Shown here piece after piece: positions 56,956 to 64,000 of a DNA stretch of 64,000 nucleotides (positions are counted from its first letter, which is position 1; the number at the start of each line of letters is the position of its first letter). Made by a program: the position numbers and the translations under genes. Below the pieces are notes generated by a model. That model had not been told where the DNA came from. It made no database searches and was given only the letters and a program-made list of their open reading frames with translations. Where the stretch lies: assembly GCF_009915765.1 (NCBI RefSeq), contig NZ_JAABLQ010000001.1:2914001-2978000 (forward strand). The letters run 5' to 3'. The DNA is from Pannonibacter sp. XCT-53 (GTDB lineage Bacteria > Pseudomonadota > Alphaproteobacteria > Rhizobiales > Stappiaceae).

Positions 56956-58667
56956 GGCTGCGGCCGGTTCCCGGTCTCGTTGCCCTGGTCCTGGCGGGTC
57001 CGATCGCGCTCGGCCTGGTCTGGACGGGCCTGCCAGCGCTCGGCATCCTGCCGGCGGCCGGTGCCACCGGCCCGTCGCTTGCGCCCTTCGCACAGTTGCT
57101 GGAGACCCCGGGGCTGGCACGCTCCGTCCTCCTCAGCCTCGGCACCGGGCTCGCGGCCACGGCCCTGTCGCTGGCGCTGGTGCTCGTGCTCCTCGCCGGA
57201 TGGCTGGACAGCGCGCCGTTCACCGGCCTGCGCCGGCTGCTGTCGCCGCTTCTGGCGGTGCCGCATGCCGCTGCCGCCCTCGGCCTGGCGCTGGTCATCG
57301 CGCCCTCGGGCCTGCTGATCCGTCTGGCAGCCCCCTTCGATGCAGATCTGGCCCGACCGCCGGACTGGCTGATCCTGCAAGACCCGCTCGGCCTCTCGCT
57401 GGTGCTCGGGCTGGTGCTGAAGGAAGTGCCCTTCCTTCTGCTGATGGCCCTGGCCGGTCTCAACCAGATCGACGCACAGCCCCGGATGCGGCTGGCACAG
57501 AGCCTTGGCTATGGCCGGGTTGCCGGCTTCTGCCTCGCGGTCGCACCGCCGCTCTATCGCCAGATGCGGCTGCCCGTGCTGGCCGTGCTCGCCTTCTCGA
57601 CATCGGTCGTCGACATGGCGCTCATCCTGGGCCCCACCTTGCCGCCGACGCTGGCGGTGCAGGTGACACGCTGGATGGGTGATCCGGACCTGGCCTTGCG
57701 CCTGAAGGGAGCCGCCGGCGCGGTGCTGCAGCTCGGGGTCAGCCTTGCCGCCATCGCGGTCTGTATCGCAGGGGAACGCCTTGCCGCACGCCTCTGGCGG
57801 ACCCTGGGCAGCCGGGGCGTGCGGGCCCGCAAGGACGGGATCGTGCGGGGCACGGTGCTGGTCCTGGTGGCCGCGCTCGCCCTGTTGGCGCTGGCAGGGC
57901 TTGCGGCTCTCGTCCTGTGGTCGGTCGCCGCCGGCTGGCGCTATCCCGACCTCCTGCCGTCCCGGATCGTCGCCACCCATTGGCTGCAGGCAGCCCCCGA
58001 CCTTGGCACGGCCATCAGCACCACGCTGGCCGCCGGCCTCGCTGCAAGCCTTGTGGCGGGCGTCCTGGTCGTTGCGCTGCTGCAGGACCGGCAGGGGGAA
58101 GAAAAGGACGCGGGCCACGACGCAGAGCGGGCGGATGGCCGCGCGTCCCGCTGGCTGGACCGGCTGATGTTCCTGCCGCTTCTGGTGCCGCAGGTCGCGT
58201 TCCTGTTCGGGCTGCAGGTGCTGTTCCTCGACATCGGCCTCGACGGCAGCCTGCCGGCGGTGATGCTTGCGCATCTGGTCTTCGTGCTGCCTTATGTCTT
58301 CCTGTCGCTGCGCGATCCCTGGTCGGCGCTCGACCCGCGGTTCGAGCAGGTCGCCACGAGCCTTGGCGCCAGTCGCGCACGCGTGTTCTGGCGGATCCGG
58401 CTGCCGCTGATGCTGCCGGCACTGGCGACGGCGCTGGCGCTTGGACTGGCCGTGTCGGTGAGCCTCTATCTGCCGACCCTGCTGATCGGCGGGGGGCGGG
58501 TGGTGACCCTGACGACCGAGGCCGTGGCGCTGGCCAGCGGCGGCAACCGGCCTCTCATCGCCGTGCATGCGCTGATGCAGCTGCTGCTGCCCTGCCTTGC
58601 CTTTGCCGCCGCCGCGCTGGCCCCGCGCCTGCTGCTGCCCCGTCTTCATGGCCGGAGACCGACCTGA
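56952..58667 (+). CDS. ABC transporter permease, YnjC-like (fused double permease)
   Basis: This 571-residue membrane protein has about twelve TM segments, two binding-protein-dependent permease units in one chain as in YnjC and the iron(III)-type transporters. EAA-type loops are visible near ALAGLNQIDAQPRMRLAQSL in the first half and QVATSLGASRARVFWRIRLP in the second. A charged linker (about 375-395) joins the parts. The start is the GTG at 56952, overlapping the binding-protein stop. The ATP-binding gene starts on its last base. Confidence 0.88.
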   Translation: MRLRPVPGLVALVLAGPIALGLVWTGLPALGILPAAGATGPSLAPFAQLLETPGLARSVLLSLGTGLAATALSLALVLVLLAGWLDSAPFTGLRRLLSPLLAVPHAAAALGLALVIAPSGLLIRLAAPFDADLARPPDWLILQDPLGLSLVLGLVLKEVPFLLLMALAGLNQIDAQPRMRLAQSLGYGRVAGFCLAVAPPLYRQMRLPVLAVLAFSTSVVDMALILGPTLPPTLAVQVTRWMGDPDLALRLKGAAGAVLQLGVSLAAIAVCIAGERLAARLWRTLGSRGVRARKDGIVRGTVLVLVAALALLALAGLAALVLWSVAAGWRYPDLLPSRIVATHWLQAAPDLGTAISTTLAAGLAASLVAGVLVVALLQDRQGEEKDAGHDAERADGRASRWLDRLMFLPLLVPQVAFLFGLQVLFLDIGLDGSLPAVMLAHLVFVLPYVFLSLRDPWSALDPRFEQVATSLGASRARVFWRIRLPLMLPALATALALGLAVSVSLYLPTLLIGGGRVVTLTTEAVALASGGNRPLIAVHALMQLLLPCLAFAAAALAPRLLLPRLHGRRPT

Positions 58668-59365
58668 TGCCGCACGCCCCCATTGCTGCCTCCGCTGGCG
58701 CTGCCCCCACTGGCGCTGCCGCTCCTGCCCGGCCCGGCCCGCTCCGCTTGCAGGATGTCTGCCTGACGCTGGCCGGACGGCCGCTGGTGCGGCTGGACCG
58801 GGAGATCGCAAGCGGCGAGGTGCTGACGGTCATGGGCGCATCGGGCAGCGGAAAGTCGAGCCTGCTGCTCGCCCTGGCGGGTTTCGTGCGGCCGCCCTTC
58901 GCGCTGGCCGGACGGATCCTGCTCGGCGCGCGGGACCTGACGGGCGCGCCGCCGCAGGAGCGGCGGATGGGCCTGATGTTTCAGGCGCCGCTGCTGTTTC
59001 CGCACATGAGCGTCGGCGAGAACCTGCTGTTCGGGCTGACCGGCGGCGGCAGCCGCGCCGACCGGCGCCGGCAGGTGGAGGCGGCCCTTGCGGACGCCGG
59101 CCTGGAGGGCTTTGCGGACCGGTCGCCCGACACGCTGTCGGGAGGGCAGCAGTCGCGCGTCGCGCTGCTCCGGGTGCTGCTGTCGCAGCCGCAGGCCCTG
59201 CTGCTGGACGAACCCTTCTCGGCCCTCGACGCCGGGACCCGGGACGGCATCCGGCGCCTGGTGTTCACGGCCGCCCGGTCGGCCGGGCTGCCGGTGGTGC
59301 TGGTGACGCATGATCCGCAGGATGCGGCCGCCGCCGGCGGACCGGTGATCACGCTGGAGGGCTGA
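58667..59365 (+). CDS. ABC transporter ATP-binding protein, YnjD-like
   Basis: This ATPase subunit has 232 residues. After an alanine/proline-rich N-terminal extension (about 1-25) come Walker A MGASGSGKSSLLLALAG, the Q-loop in LMFQAPLLFPHM, signature LSGGQQSRVALLRVLL, Walker B LLLDEPFSALDAG and the switch His in VLVTHDPQD. It overlaps the permease gene by one base and completes the three-gene importer. It is convergent with bfr, 3 bp away, so the two transcripts meet tail to tail. Confidence 0.92.
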   Translation: MPHAPIAASAGAAPTGAAAPARPGPLRLQDVCLTLAGRPLVRLDREIASGEVLTVMGASGSGKSSLLLALAGFVRPPFALAGRILLGARDLTGAPPQERRMGLMFQAPLLFPHMSVGENLLFGLTGGGSRADRRRQVEAALADAGLEGFADRSPDTLSGGQQSRVALLRVLLSQPQALLLDEPFSALDAGTRDGIRRLVFTAARSAGLPVVLVTHDPQDAAAAGGPVITLEG

Positions 59366-59368
59366 CTG

Positions 59369-59854
59369 CTAGTCGGCGGCGTCCGCCGGCTCGGCCTGCA
59401 GCAGGCCATACTGCTCGATGCCGATGCGCGAGATCAGTTCGAGCTGGCTCTCGAGGAAATCGATATGGGCTTCCTCGTCGGCCAGAAGGTCCTCGAACAG
59501 CTTCTGGGTGACGTAATCCGCCGCATCCCGGCAGACCTCGCGGGCTTCGCGGTAGAGCGCACGGGCGGCATATTCGCCGGCGAGATCACATTCCACGACT
59601 TCCTTCAGCGACTGGCCGATGCGCAGGGGGTCCAGCGTCTGCAGGTTGGGCAGGCCCTCGAGGAAGATGATCCGCTCGATCAGCCGGTCCGCGTGCTGCA
59701 TCTCCTCGATGGATTCCTCGCGCTCCTTGCGGGCCAGCCGGGAAAAGCCCCAGTCGTCGAGAAGGCGGTTGTGCAGCCAGTACTGGTTGACGGCGGTCAG
59801 CTCGTGGCGCAGCGCGCGGTTGAGATATTCGATGACCTTGACGTCGCCCTTCAT
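59369..59854 (-). CDS. bfr: Bacterioferritin
   Basis: This is the 24-subunit haem-containing ferritin that oxidises and stores iron. The 161-residue protein is full length. Ferroxidase ligands are in place (E18 in [11 protein letters not shown]51 and H54 in [18 protein letters not shown] near 127), and M52 is the haem ligand. The ATG at 59854 has GGGAGAG upstream and matches the family N-terminus; a longer frame does not. It lies 71 bp after bfd in the same direction and is likely co-transcribed. Confidence 0.96.
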   Translation of the reverse strand: MKGDVKVIEYLNRALRHELTAVNQYWLHNRLLDDWGFSRLARKEREESIEEMQHADRLIERIIFLEGLPNLQTLDPLRIGQSLKEVVECDLAGEYAARALYREAREVCRDAADYVTQKLFEDLLADEEAHIDFLESQLELISRIGIEQYGLLQAEPADAAD

Positions 59855-59925
59855 GCCTGTCTCTCCCTGATCCTGTTCCGACGACATAGCGCCGGCGACG
59901 CGTTTGTTCCAGAGCCCCGCCGGCC

Positions 59926-60123
59926 TCAGGGCGTCTTGTCACACGGCTTCTGGTGGATGATGTCGATGACATTGGGGAAACAGCCGCCACAGCGCGGCCG
60001 GCAGCCAAGCTTGCGGAACACGGCGCCCGGCGTGGGCAGCCGCGCATCGGGGTCGGAGCGCATTTCCTCCGCAGCCTCGCGCAGCTGCTTGTCGGAGAGT
60101 ACGTTGCACGAACAGATGATCAT
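59926..60123 (-). CDS. bfd: Bacterioferritin-associated ferredoxin
   Basis: This is a small [2Fe-2S] protein of 65 residues that reduces bacterioferritin to release stored iron. Cysteines C4 and C6 (ICSCNVLSD) and C45 and C48 in CRPRCGGC fit the Bfd CxC...CxxC pattern, with C41 an extra Cys. The ATG is at 60121-60123. It precedes bfr, so the store and its release partner share a promoter. Confidence 0.93.
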   Translation of the reverse strand: MIICSCNVLSDKQLREAAEEMRSDPDARLPTPGAVFRKLGCRPRCGGCFPNVIDIIHQKPCDKTP

Positions 60124-60200
60124 TGCCTGGTCTTGTTATCCGCAGCGCCCTTGCACCGGCCCCTGTCCGCTGCCAAGTCTGTCATAGAATGACCGCGCGG

Positions 60201-60229
60201 CATAAACTAAAGTTTCGTCTCCGAGTCAA
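60201..60229 (-). promoter_or_regulatory. Sigma-70-type promoter of bfd-bfr
   Basis: On the minus strand TTGACT (60224-60229) and TTTATG (60201-60206) are separated by 17 bp, giving a start about 70 bp before bfd. No clear Irr or RirA box is seen, so iron control is not demonstrated from the sequence. Confidence 0.6.
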
Positions 60230-60274
60230 CTTTATCTGAGCCTCCCCGCCCCTCCTCCTGCAAGAGACCGCCCG

Positions 60275-61051
60275 ATGTCCGATCCCCATGCGCCTGCCTC
60301 CACTCCCGCCCAGGACCCGCGTCCCGCCATCGTGTTGACCGGTGCGAGCCGTGGCATCGGCCATGCAACCGTGAAGAAGTTCTCCGCCGAAGGCTGGCGC
60401 GTCATCACCTGCTCGCGCCATGCCTTCTCGACCAAATGCCCCTGGCCATCCGGACCCGAGGATCATATCCAGATAGATCTTTCCGATCCGGAAAACCTCG
60501 GCTACGCGGTGCAGGAAATCCGCCGCCGGCTGGAGGCCAACGGCTCCAGGCTGCAGGCGCTGGTCAACAACGCCGGCATCAGCCCCAAGGACGACGGCGG
60601 CAAGCGGCTCGACAGCCTGTCCACGCCGATGCACATCTGGCGGCACGTGTTCCAGGTGAATTTCTTCGCACCCATCATGCTGGCACGCGGCCTGTTCAAG
60701 GAGCTGGAGGCCGCCCGGGGCTCCATCGTCAACGTGACCTCGATCGCCGGCATGCGCGTCCACCCCTTCGCCGGCACCGCCTATGCCACGTCGAAGGCGG
60801 CGCTCGCGGCGCTGACGCGGGAAATGGCGGCCGACTTCGGCCCGCACGGCATCCGCGTGAATGCCATCGCCCCCGGCGAGATCGACACCTCGATCCTGTC
60901 GCCGGGGACCGAGAAGCTGATCAGCGACATTCCGCTGCGCCGGCTCGGACAGCCGAGCGAAGTGGCGGACACAATCCACTTCCTGTGCAGCGCGCCTTCG
61001 GCCTATGTCACCGGCGCGGAGATCCACATCAACGGCGGCCAGCATGTGTAG
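60275..61051 (+). CDS. Short-chain dehydrogenase/reductase
   Basis: This is a classical SDR of 258 residues. The cofactor loop TGASRGIG is at 22-29, NNAG at 98-101 and the catalytic set S156, Y170, K174 in SIAG and YATSK. The C-terminal GAEIHINGGQHV is typical. The R/S-rich loop after the second strand (TCSRHAF) hints at NADP(H). The substrate cannot be assigned. It is divergent from bfd and alone, followed by 176 bp and the chemoreceptor gene. Confidence 0.9.
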   Translation: MSDPHAPASTPAQDPRPAIVLTGASRGIGHATVKKFSAEGWRVITCSRHAFSTKCPWPSGPEDHIQIDLSDPENLGYAVQEIRRRLEANGSRLQALVNNAGISPKDDGGKRLDSLSTPMHIWRHVFQVNFFAPIMLARGLFKELEAARGSIVNVTSIAGMRVHPFAGTAYATSKAALAALTREMAADFGPHGIRVNAIAPGEIDTSILSPGTEKLISDIPLRRLGQPSEVADTIHFLCSAPSAYVTGAEIHINGGQHV

Positions 61052-61227
61052 CAATCATGATCGTCATTTTTGACAGTATTGATTGATCGCATTCGCGTTT
61101 TCAGGCCGCCGCAAGCGACGGAGATGAAGGAATTCACGGCGCTGTGATCAGGAATTAAGTGATTCACCTGACATTAATTTGATCGGCTCACCATACGGTA
61201 CAACCGATCTCATTGATGAGTTGCGCC

Positions 61228-62943
61228 ATGAAATCCCTGTTCTCCCGCCTGTCGATTGCCTCCGTCATGTCAGCGACTTCGGCGACACTCGTGATCCTGT
61301 CGCTGCTGGTTGTGGGCGTGATCGTCCACTTCTTCATGACGGAGAAGGCGCTGCGGATGGCGGTGCACGAGCAGAACACGAGCCTGCGCGTCGCCGCCAC
61401 CATCCTGGAGCGCGACGTGCCGGGGCTGAAGGTCCGCTGGGGCCGCGACGGCTCGGTCGAGCGCATCGAGGCAGAAAGCCTCCCTGCCTTCGACAACCAC
61501 ACGATGATCGACACGGTGGGACGCATGACCGGCGACACGGCGACCCTGTTCGCCTGGGATCCGGCCCAGCAGGACTACGTGCGCAAGACCACGAACATCG
61601 TCAAGCCGGACGGCACCCGCGCGGTGGGCACGCCGCTCGGCAAGACCGGCGCGGTCTATCCGGTTGTTGTCCGCGGGCAGACGTTCCAGGGTGAGGCCGT
61701 GATCCTCGGCAAGCCCTATTTCGCGATCTACCAGCCGATCGTGTCCGCGAGCAACCAGCCGATCGGCCTGCTTTATGCCGGGGTCGAGCGCGGCAGCATC
61801 ATGGCGGGCGTGAACGAGACGATGTCTGGCCTTGCGATGGCAACCGTGCCGGTGATCCTGGTCGTCATCGGCGTCACAGCCCTGCTGACGCGTCGCCTGC
61901 TGCGCCCGGTCACGGAGCTGGCGCGGACGACCGAGCAGATCGCGGACGACATGCTGGAAGTCACGATCCCCTACGTCGAGCGCAACGACCAGGTCGGCGT
62001 GATGGCGAAGGCCGTGGCCACCCTGAAGATCAAGTCGATGGAACGTCGGGACCTGGCAACCGCCCAGGAGGCCGCCGAGGCCGAGCGGACAGACCGGCAG
62101 AACCGGACCATGGCACTGATCGGCGAATTCCGGGCCAGCATCCGCACGCAGCTTGCAAGCGTGGCCGAGACCGCCGGCAGCCTGACAACCACGGCACAGG
62201 CCCTGACCGAGATCGCCCGCGGCAGCGCCGGGCACGCGACGGAAACGCAGCAGGCAACCAGCGAGGCGTCCGGCAATGTCCAGACCGTGGCCAGCGCCGC
62301 AGAGGAACTGGCCGCGTCGATCGGCGAGATCCGCCGTCAGGTGTCCCAGACCGCCACGGTCGTGGAGAAGGCAACCCAGGGCACCCGCATCACCAACGAG
62401 AAGGTCGAGGGGCTTGCGGCCTCCGCTGCCAAGATCGGCGAGGTGGTGACCCTCATCCAGGCCATTGCCGAACAGACCAACCTGCTCGCGCTGAACGCCA
62501 CCATCGAGGCCGCCCGCGCGGGCGAGGCCGGCAAGGGCTTCGCCGTGGTCGCGGCGGAGGTCAAGGAACTGGCCAACCAGACCTCCAAGGCCACCGAAGA
62601 GATCTCGGCCCAGATCTCGGCGATCCAGTCTGCGACGGAGGATTCCGTCAGCGCCATCGCCGCCATCACGCGCACGATGGAGGAGGTGAACAGCTACACG
62701 AACGCGATCGCCTCCGCCGTCGAGCAGCAGGGCGCCGCAACGACGGAAATCTCGCGCAACGTGCAGCAGGCTGCCCGCGGAACAACTGCGGTCTCGGGCA
62801 GTGTGCAGCAGCTCGGCAAGGCGGTGGACGATACGGCGCGGTCCGCGGAACAGGTTCTGACGGCGTCCGACACACTGTCCCGCCGGACGAGTGACCTGCG
62901 GCAGGAGATTGACGGCTTCCTCCAGGATGTGGCGGCCGCCTGA
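61228..62943 (+). CDS. Methyl-accepting chemotaxis protein (Cache-HAMP)
   Basis: This is a membrane chemoreceptor of 571 residues. It has TM1 (about 18-38), a periplasmic single-Cache-like domain (about 42-190; [18 protein letters not shown]), TM2 (about 195-218), HAMP (about 220-270) and a cytoplasmic signalling hairpin with [16 protein letters not shown] as the CheA/CheW contact tip. No C-terminal CheR-binding pentapeptide is seen. The ATG at 61228 (MKSLFSRL) is used; an ATG four codons earlier is possible. A related receptor follows. Ligand unknown. Confidence 0.92.
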   Translation: MKSLFSRLSIASVMSATSATLVILSLLVVGVIVHFFMTEKALRMAVHEQNTSLRVAATILERDVPGLKVRWGRDGSVERIEAESLPAFDNHTMIDTVGRMTGDTATLFAWDPAQQDYVRKTTNIVKPDGTRAVGTPLGKTGAVYPVVVRGQTFQGEAVILGKPYFAIYQPIVSASNQPIGLLYAGVERGSIMAGVNETMSGLAMATVPVILVVIGVTALLTRRLLRPVTELARTTEQIADDMLEVTIPYVERNDQVGVMAKAVATLKIKSMERRDLATAQEAAEAERTDRQNRTMALIGEFRASIRTQLASVAETAGSLTTTAQALTEIARGSAGHATETQQATSEASGNVQTVASAAEELAASIGEIRRQVSQTATVVEKATQGTRITNEKVEGLAASAAKIGEVVTLIQAIAEQTNLLALNATIEAARAGEAGKGFAVVAAEVKELANQTSKATEEISAQISAIQSATEDSVSAIAAITRTMEEVNSYTNAIASAVEQQGAATTEISRNVQQAARGTTAVSGSVQQLGKAVDDTARSAEQVLTASDTLSRRTSDLRQEIDGFLQDVAAA

Positions 62944-62962
62944 CCTGCCCAACCGAATCGGC

Positions 62963-62998
62963 AAAGGCCGGTCGGCGCCCCGCGCCGGCCGGCCTTTT
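62963..62998 (+). terminator. Intrinsic terminator after the chemoreceptor gene
   Basis: AAAGGCCGG (62963-62971) pairs with CCGGCCTTT (62989-62997), with further pairing inside, and the stem ends in a T-run. It lies 20 bp after the stop codon. A textbook rho-independent terminator. Confidence 0.88.
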
Positions 62999-63230
62999 CG
63001 TATGGAGCCGTGCCGAACGTATGACCCCGACGGACATGCCATTTCTGTCAGGACTACCGCAGAGACAGCAACGTCAAATTTGACTATAATAAAATATAGT
63101 TGAAGCAAAAAACATCATTTCTGATAGAAAAAATCGTACGGTAAAATACTTATTTCCAATTTATTAATTTGGTTCACAATCCATTAACCATAATTTTCAT
63201 AGCGTCGGATACTTCACGGAGGAAGGTCCG
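62999..63230 (+). promoter_or_regulatory. A/T-rich promoter region of the second chemoreceptor
   Basis: About 230 bp with no gene. The right two thirds (63070-63200) is very A/T-rich for this window and includes ATTAACCAT at about 63182-63190. GGAGGAAGG lies 5 bp before the next ATG. A promoter is expected but exact boxes were not assigned. Confidence 0.5.
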
Positions 63231-64000
63231 ATGACAACGGCACTGAACCGACTAGGCATTGTTACCGTCATTTCTGCAGCAAGCTCGCTTCTGCTCGTCC
63301 TGTCGCTGCTCACGGTGGGCGGCATCATGTACCGGATCGTATCGGCCGCCGCCGAGCAGCGCGCCGAGGACGAGAAGGCCAAGGATCTCGCCGCAGCCGC
63401 CTTGCTGATGGCACGCGACCATCCGGCCATTCAGATCACCTGGACGGCGGACGGCAGTCTGGCGCGGATCGCGGTTGACACCCTGCCGGACATGTCCTCC
63501 AGCGGACTGGTTGATGACCTCAGCCGGATCACTGGTGGTACGATGACGATCTTCAAATGGGACCCGACCGCTGCGGACTTCATCCGCGTGGCCACCAGCG
63601 TGGTCGACGCGAGCGGGCGCCGGGCCGTCGGCACGCCGCTGGGACGCAACAGCGACGCCTATGCCAGCGTCGCACGGGGCGAACCGTTCTCCGGCGAGGT
63701 GACGATCCTCGGCACGGACTACCTTGCCAACTACTTTCCCCTCACCGCGTCCAACGGCATGCCCGTGGGACTTGTCGCCGTGGCAACGGCCAAGCACAAG
63801 CTGACCGCGACGGTCTACGAGACGCTGCAGACCCTGGCCCTGACGCTGCTGCCGCTTGTCGCTGTGGTCCTGTGCGTCACGGTGGCCCTGACCCGCATCC
63901 TGTTGCGTCCGGTCACGCAGCTGGCGAATGTCACCGGCGAGATCGCGGCCGACCGGCTGGAACAGTCCATCCCCTTCACCGAGCGCAGCGACCAGATCGG
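63231..64000 (+). CDS. Methyl-accepting chemotaxis protein (partial, Cache-HAMP)
   Basis: This is the second receptor of the same kind, open to the right edge with 256 visible residues. It has TM1 (about 15-35), a Cache-like domain (about 38-190; VGTPLGRNSDAYASVARG parallels the first receptor), TM2 (about 198-220) and the beginning of HAMP (LLRPVTQLANVTGEIAADRL). A very strong Shine-Dalgarno (GGAGGAAGG) precedes the ATG. The sensory halves of the two differ more than the shared motif, so they probably bind different ligands. Confidence 0.9.
   Translation, partial: MTTALNRLGIVTVISAASSLLLVLSLLTVGGIMYRIVSAAAEQRAEDEKAKDLAAAALLMARDHPAIQITWTADGSLARIAVDTLPDMSSSGLVDDLSRITGGTMTIFKWDPTAADFIRVATSVVDASGRRAVGTPLGRNSDAYASVARGEPFSGEVTILGTDYLANYFPLTASNGMPVGLVAVATAKHKLTATVYETLQTLALTLLPLVAVVLCVTVALTRILLRPVTQLANVTGEIAADRLEQSIPFTERSDQI

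Noticed and set aside
60124..60274. Irr or RirA iron box before bfd-bfr
   Set aside because: I found a normal promoter but no convincing dyad matching either consensus.

Overview
This is a GC-rich chromosomal segment of an alphaproteobacterium. The Tad/Cpa pilus locus, the short PutA with a divergent Lrp-type regulator, the retropepsin-like TIGR02281-type protein and the MaoC-phosphate acetyltransferase fusion all fit the Rhizobiales (Hyphomicrobiales). A Stappia/Pannonibacter-like relative is a reasonable guess, but that is inference from gene content. I see no rRNA, tRNA, CRISPR, prophage, transposase or plasmid genes. Nearly everything is housekeeping or metabolic and tightly packed.

Layout. 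1-3.7 kb: fmt (cut by the left edge), a MarC-type membrane protein and def on the minus strand, then rmuC on plus. 3.7-6.5 kb: minus-strand unit of M17 aminopeptidase, MarR regulator and NlpC/P60 hydrolase. 6.7-18.4 kb: Tad/Cpa pilus locus, with tadD facing the minus-strand run pilA-cpaA-cpaB-cpaC-cpaD-cpaE-cpaF-tadB-tadC, and a divergent plus-strand trio (secretin-N-like protein and two TadE-like pseudopilins). 18.6-21.3 kb: MaoC-phosphotransacetylase and acetate kinase. 21.4-27.5 kb: orphan PhnD-like binding protein with a tetrapeptide-repeat tail, HAD hydrolase, then minus-strand phosphoglucomutase/phosphomannomutase, aldose epimerase, HDAC-like deacetylase, plus an aspartic protease. 27.6-32.1 kb: uracil salvage/catabolism cluster (URC4-like, upp, rbsK) and an MFS transporter. 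32.1-44.1 kb: a nucleoside uptake and catabolism operon (SorC-type regulator, BmpA-type ABC importer, cdd, purine nucleoside phosphorylase, deoC, deoA, deoB, add). 44.6-46.4 kb: two tandem secreted DUF1194 (vWA-like) proteins. 46.5-51.7 kb: mgsA-glk, hrpB, DUF1186. 51.9-55.6 kb: putA and divergent putR-like regulator. 55.7-59.4 kb: YnjBCD-like ABC transporter. 59.4-60.1 kb: bfd-bfr iron storage. 60.3-64 kb: SDR and two Cache-HAMP chemoreceptors, the second cut by the right edge.

The most unusual signal is non-coding. Two unrelated tandem arrays of perfect palindromes (1700-1814 after def; 34647-34839 after deoA) both start exactly on a gene's stop codon. Both have 32-35 bp periods, and each unit carries a copy of the CDS tail including its stop codon. 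This looks like repeated local amplification of a gene-terminal hairpin. A large inverted repeat of a G/C-block element sits beside the second array. Other regulatory structure includes a paired TGAA/TTCA operator before the nucleoside operon, a helically phased array of GGCA-TGCC dyads before the DUF1194 genes, a hairpin that would bury the Shine-Dalgarno of the second DUF1194 gene, and a terminator plus stabilising hairpin between pilA and cpaA.
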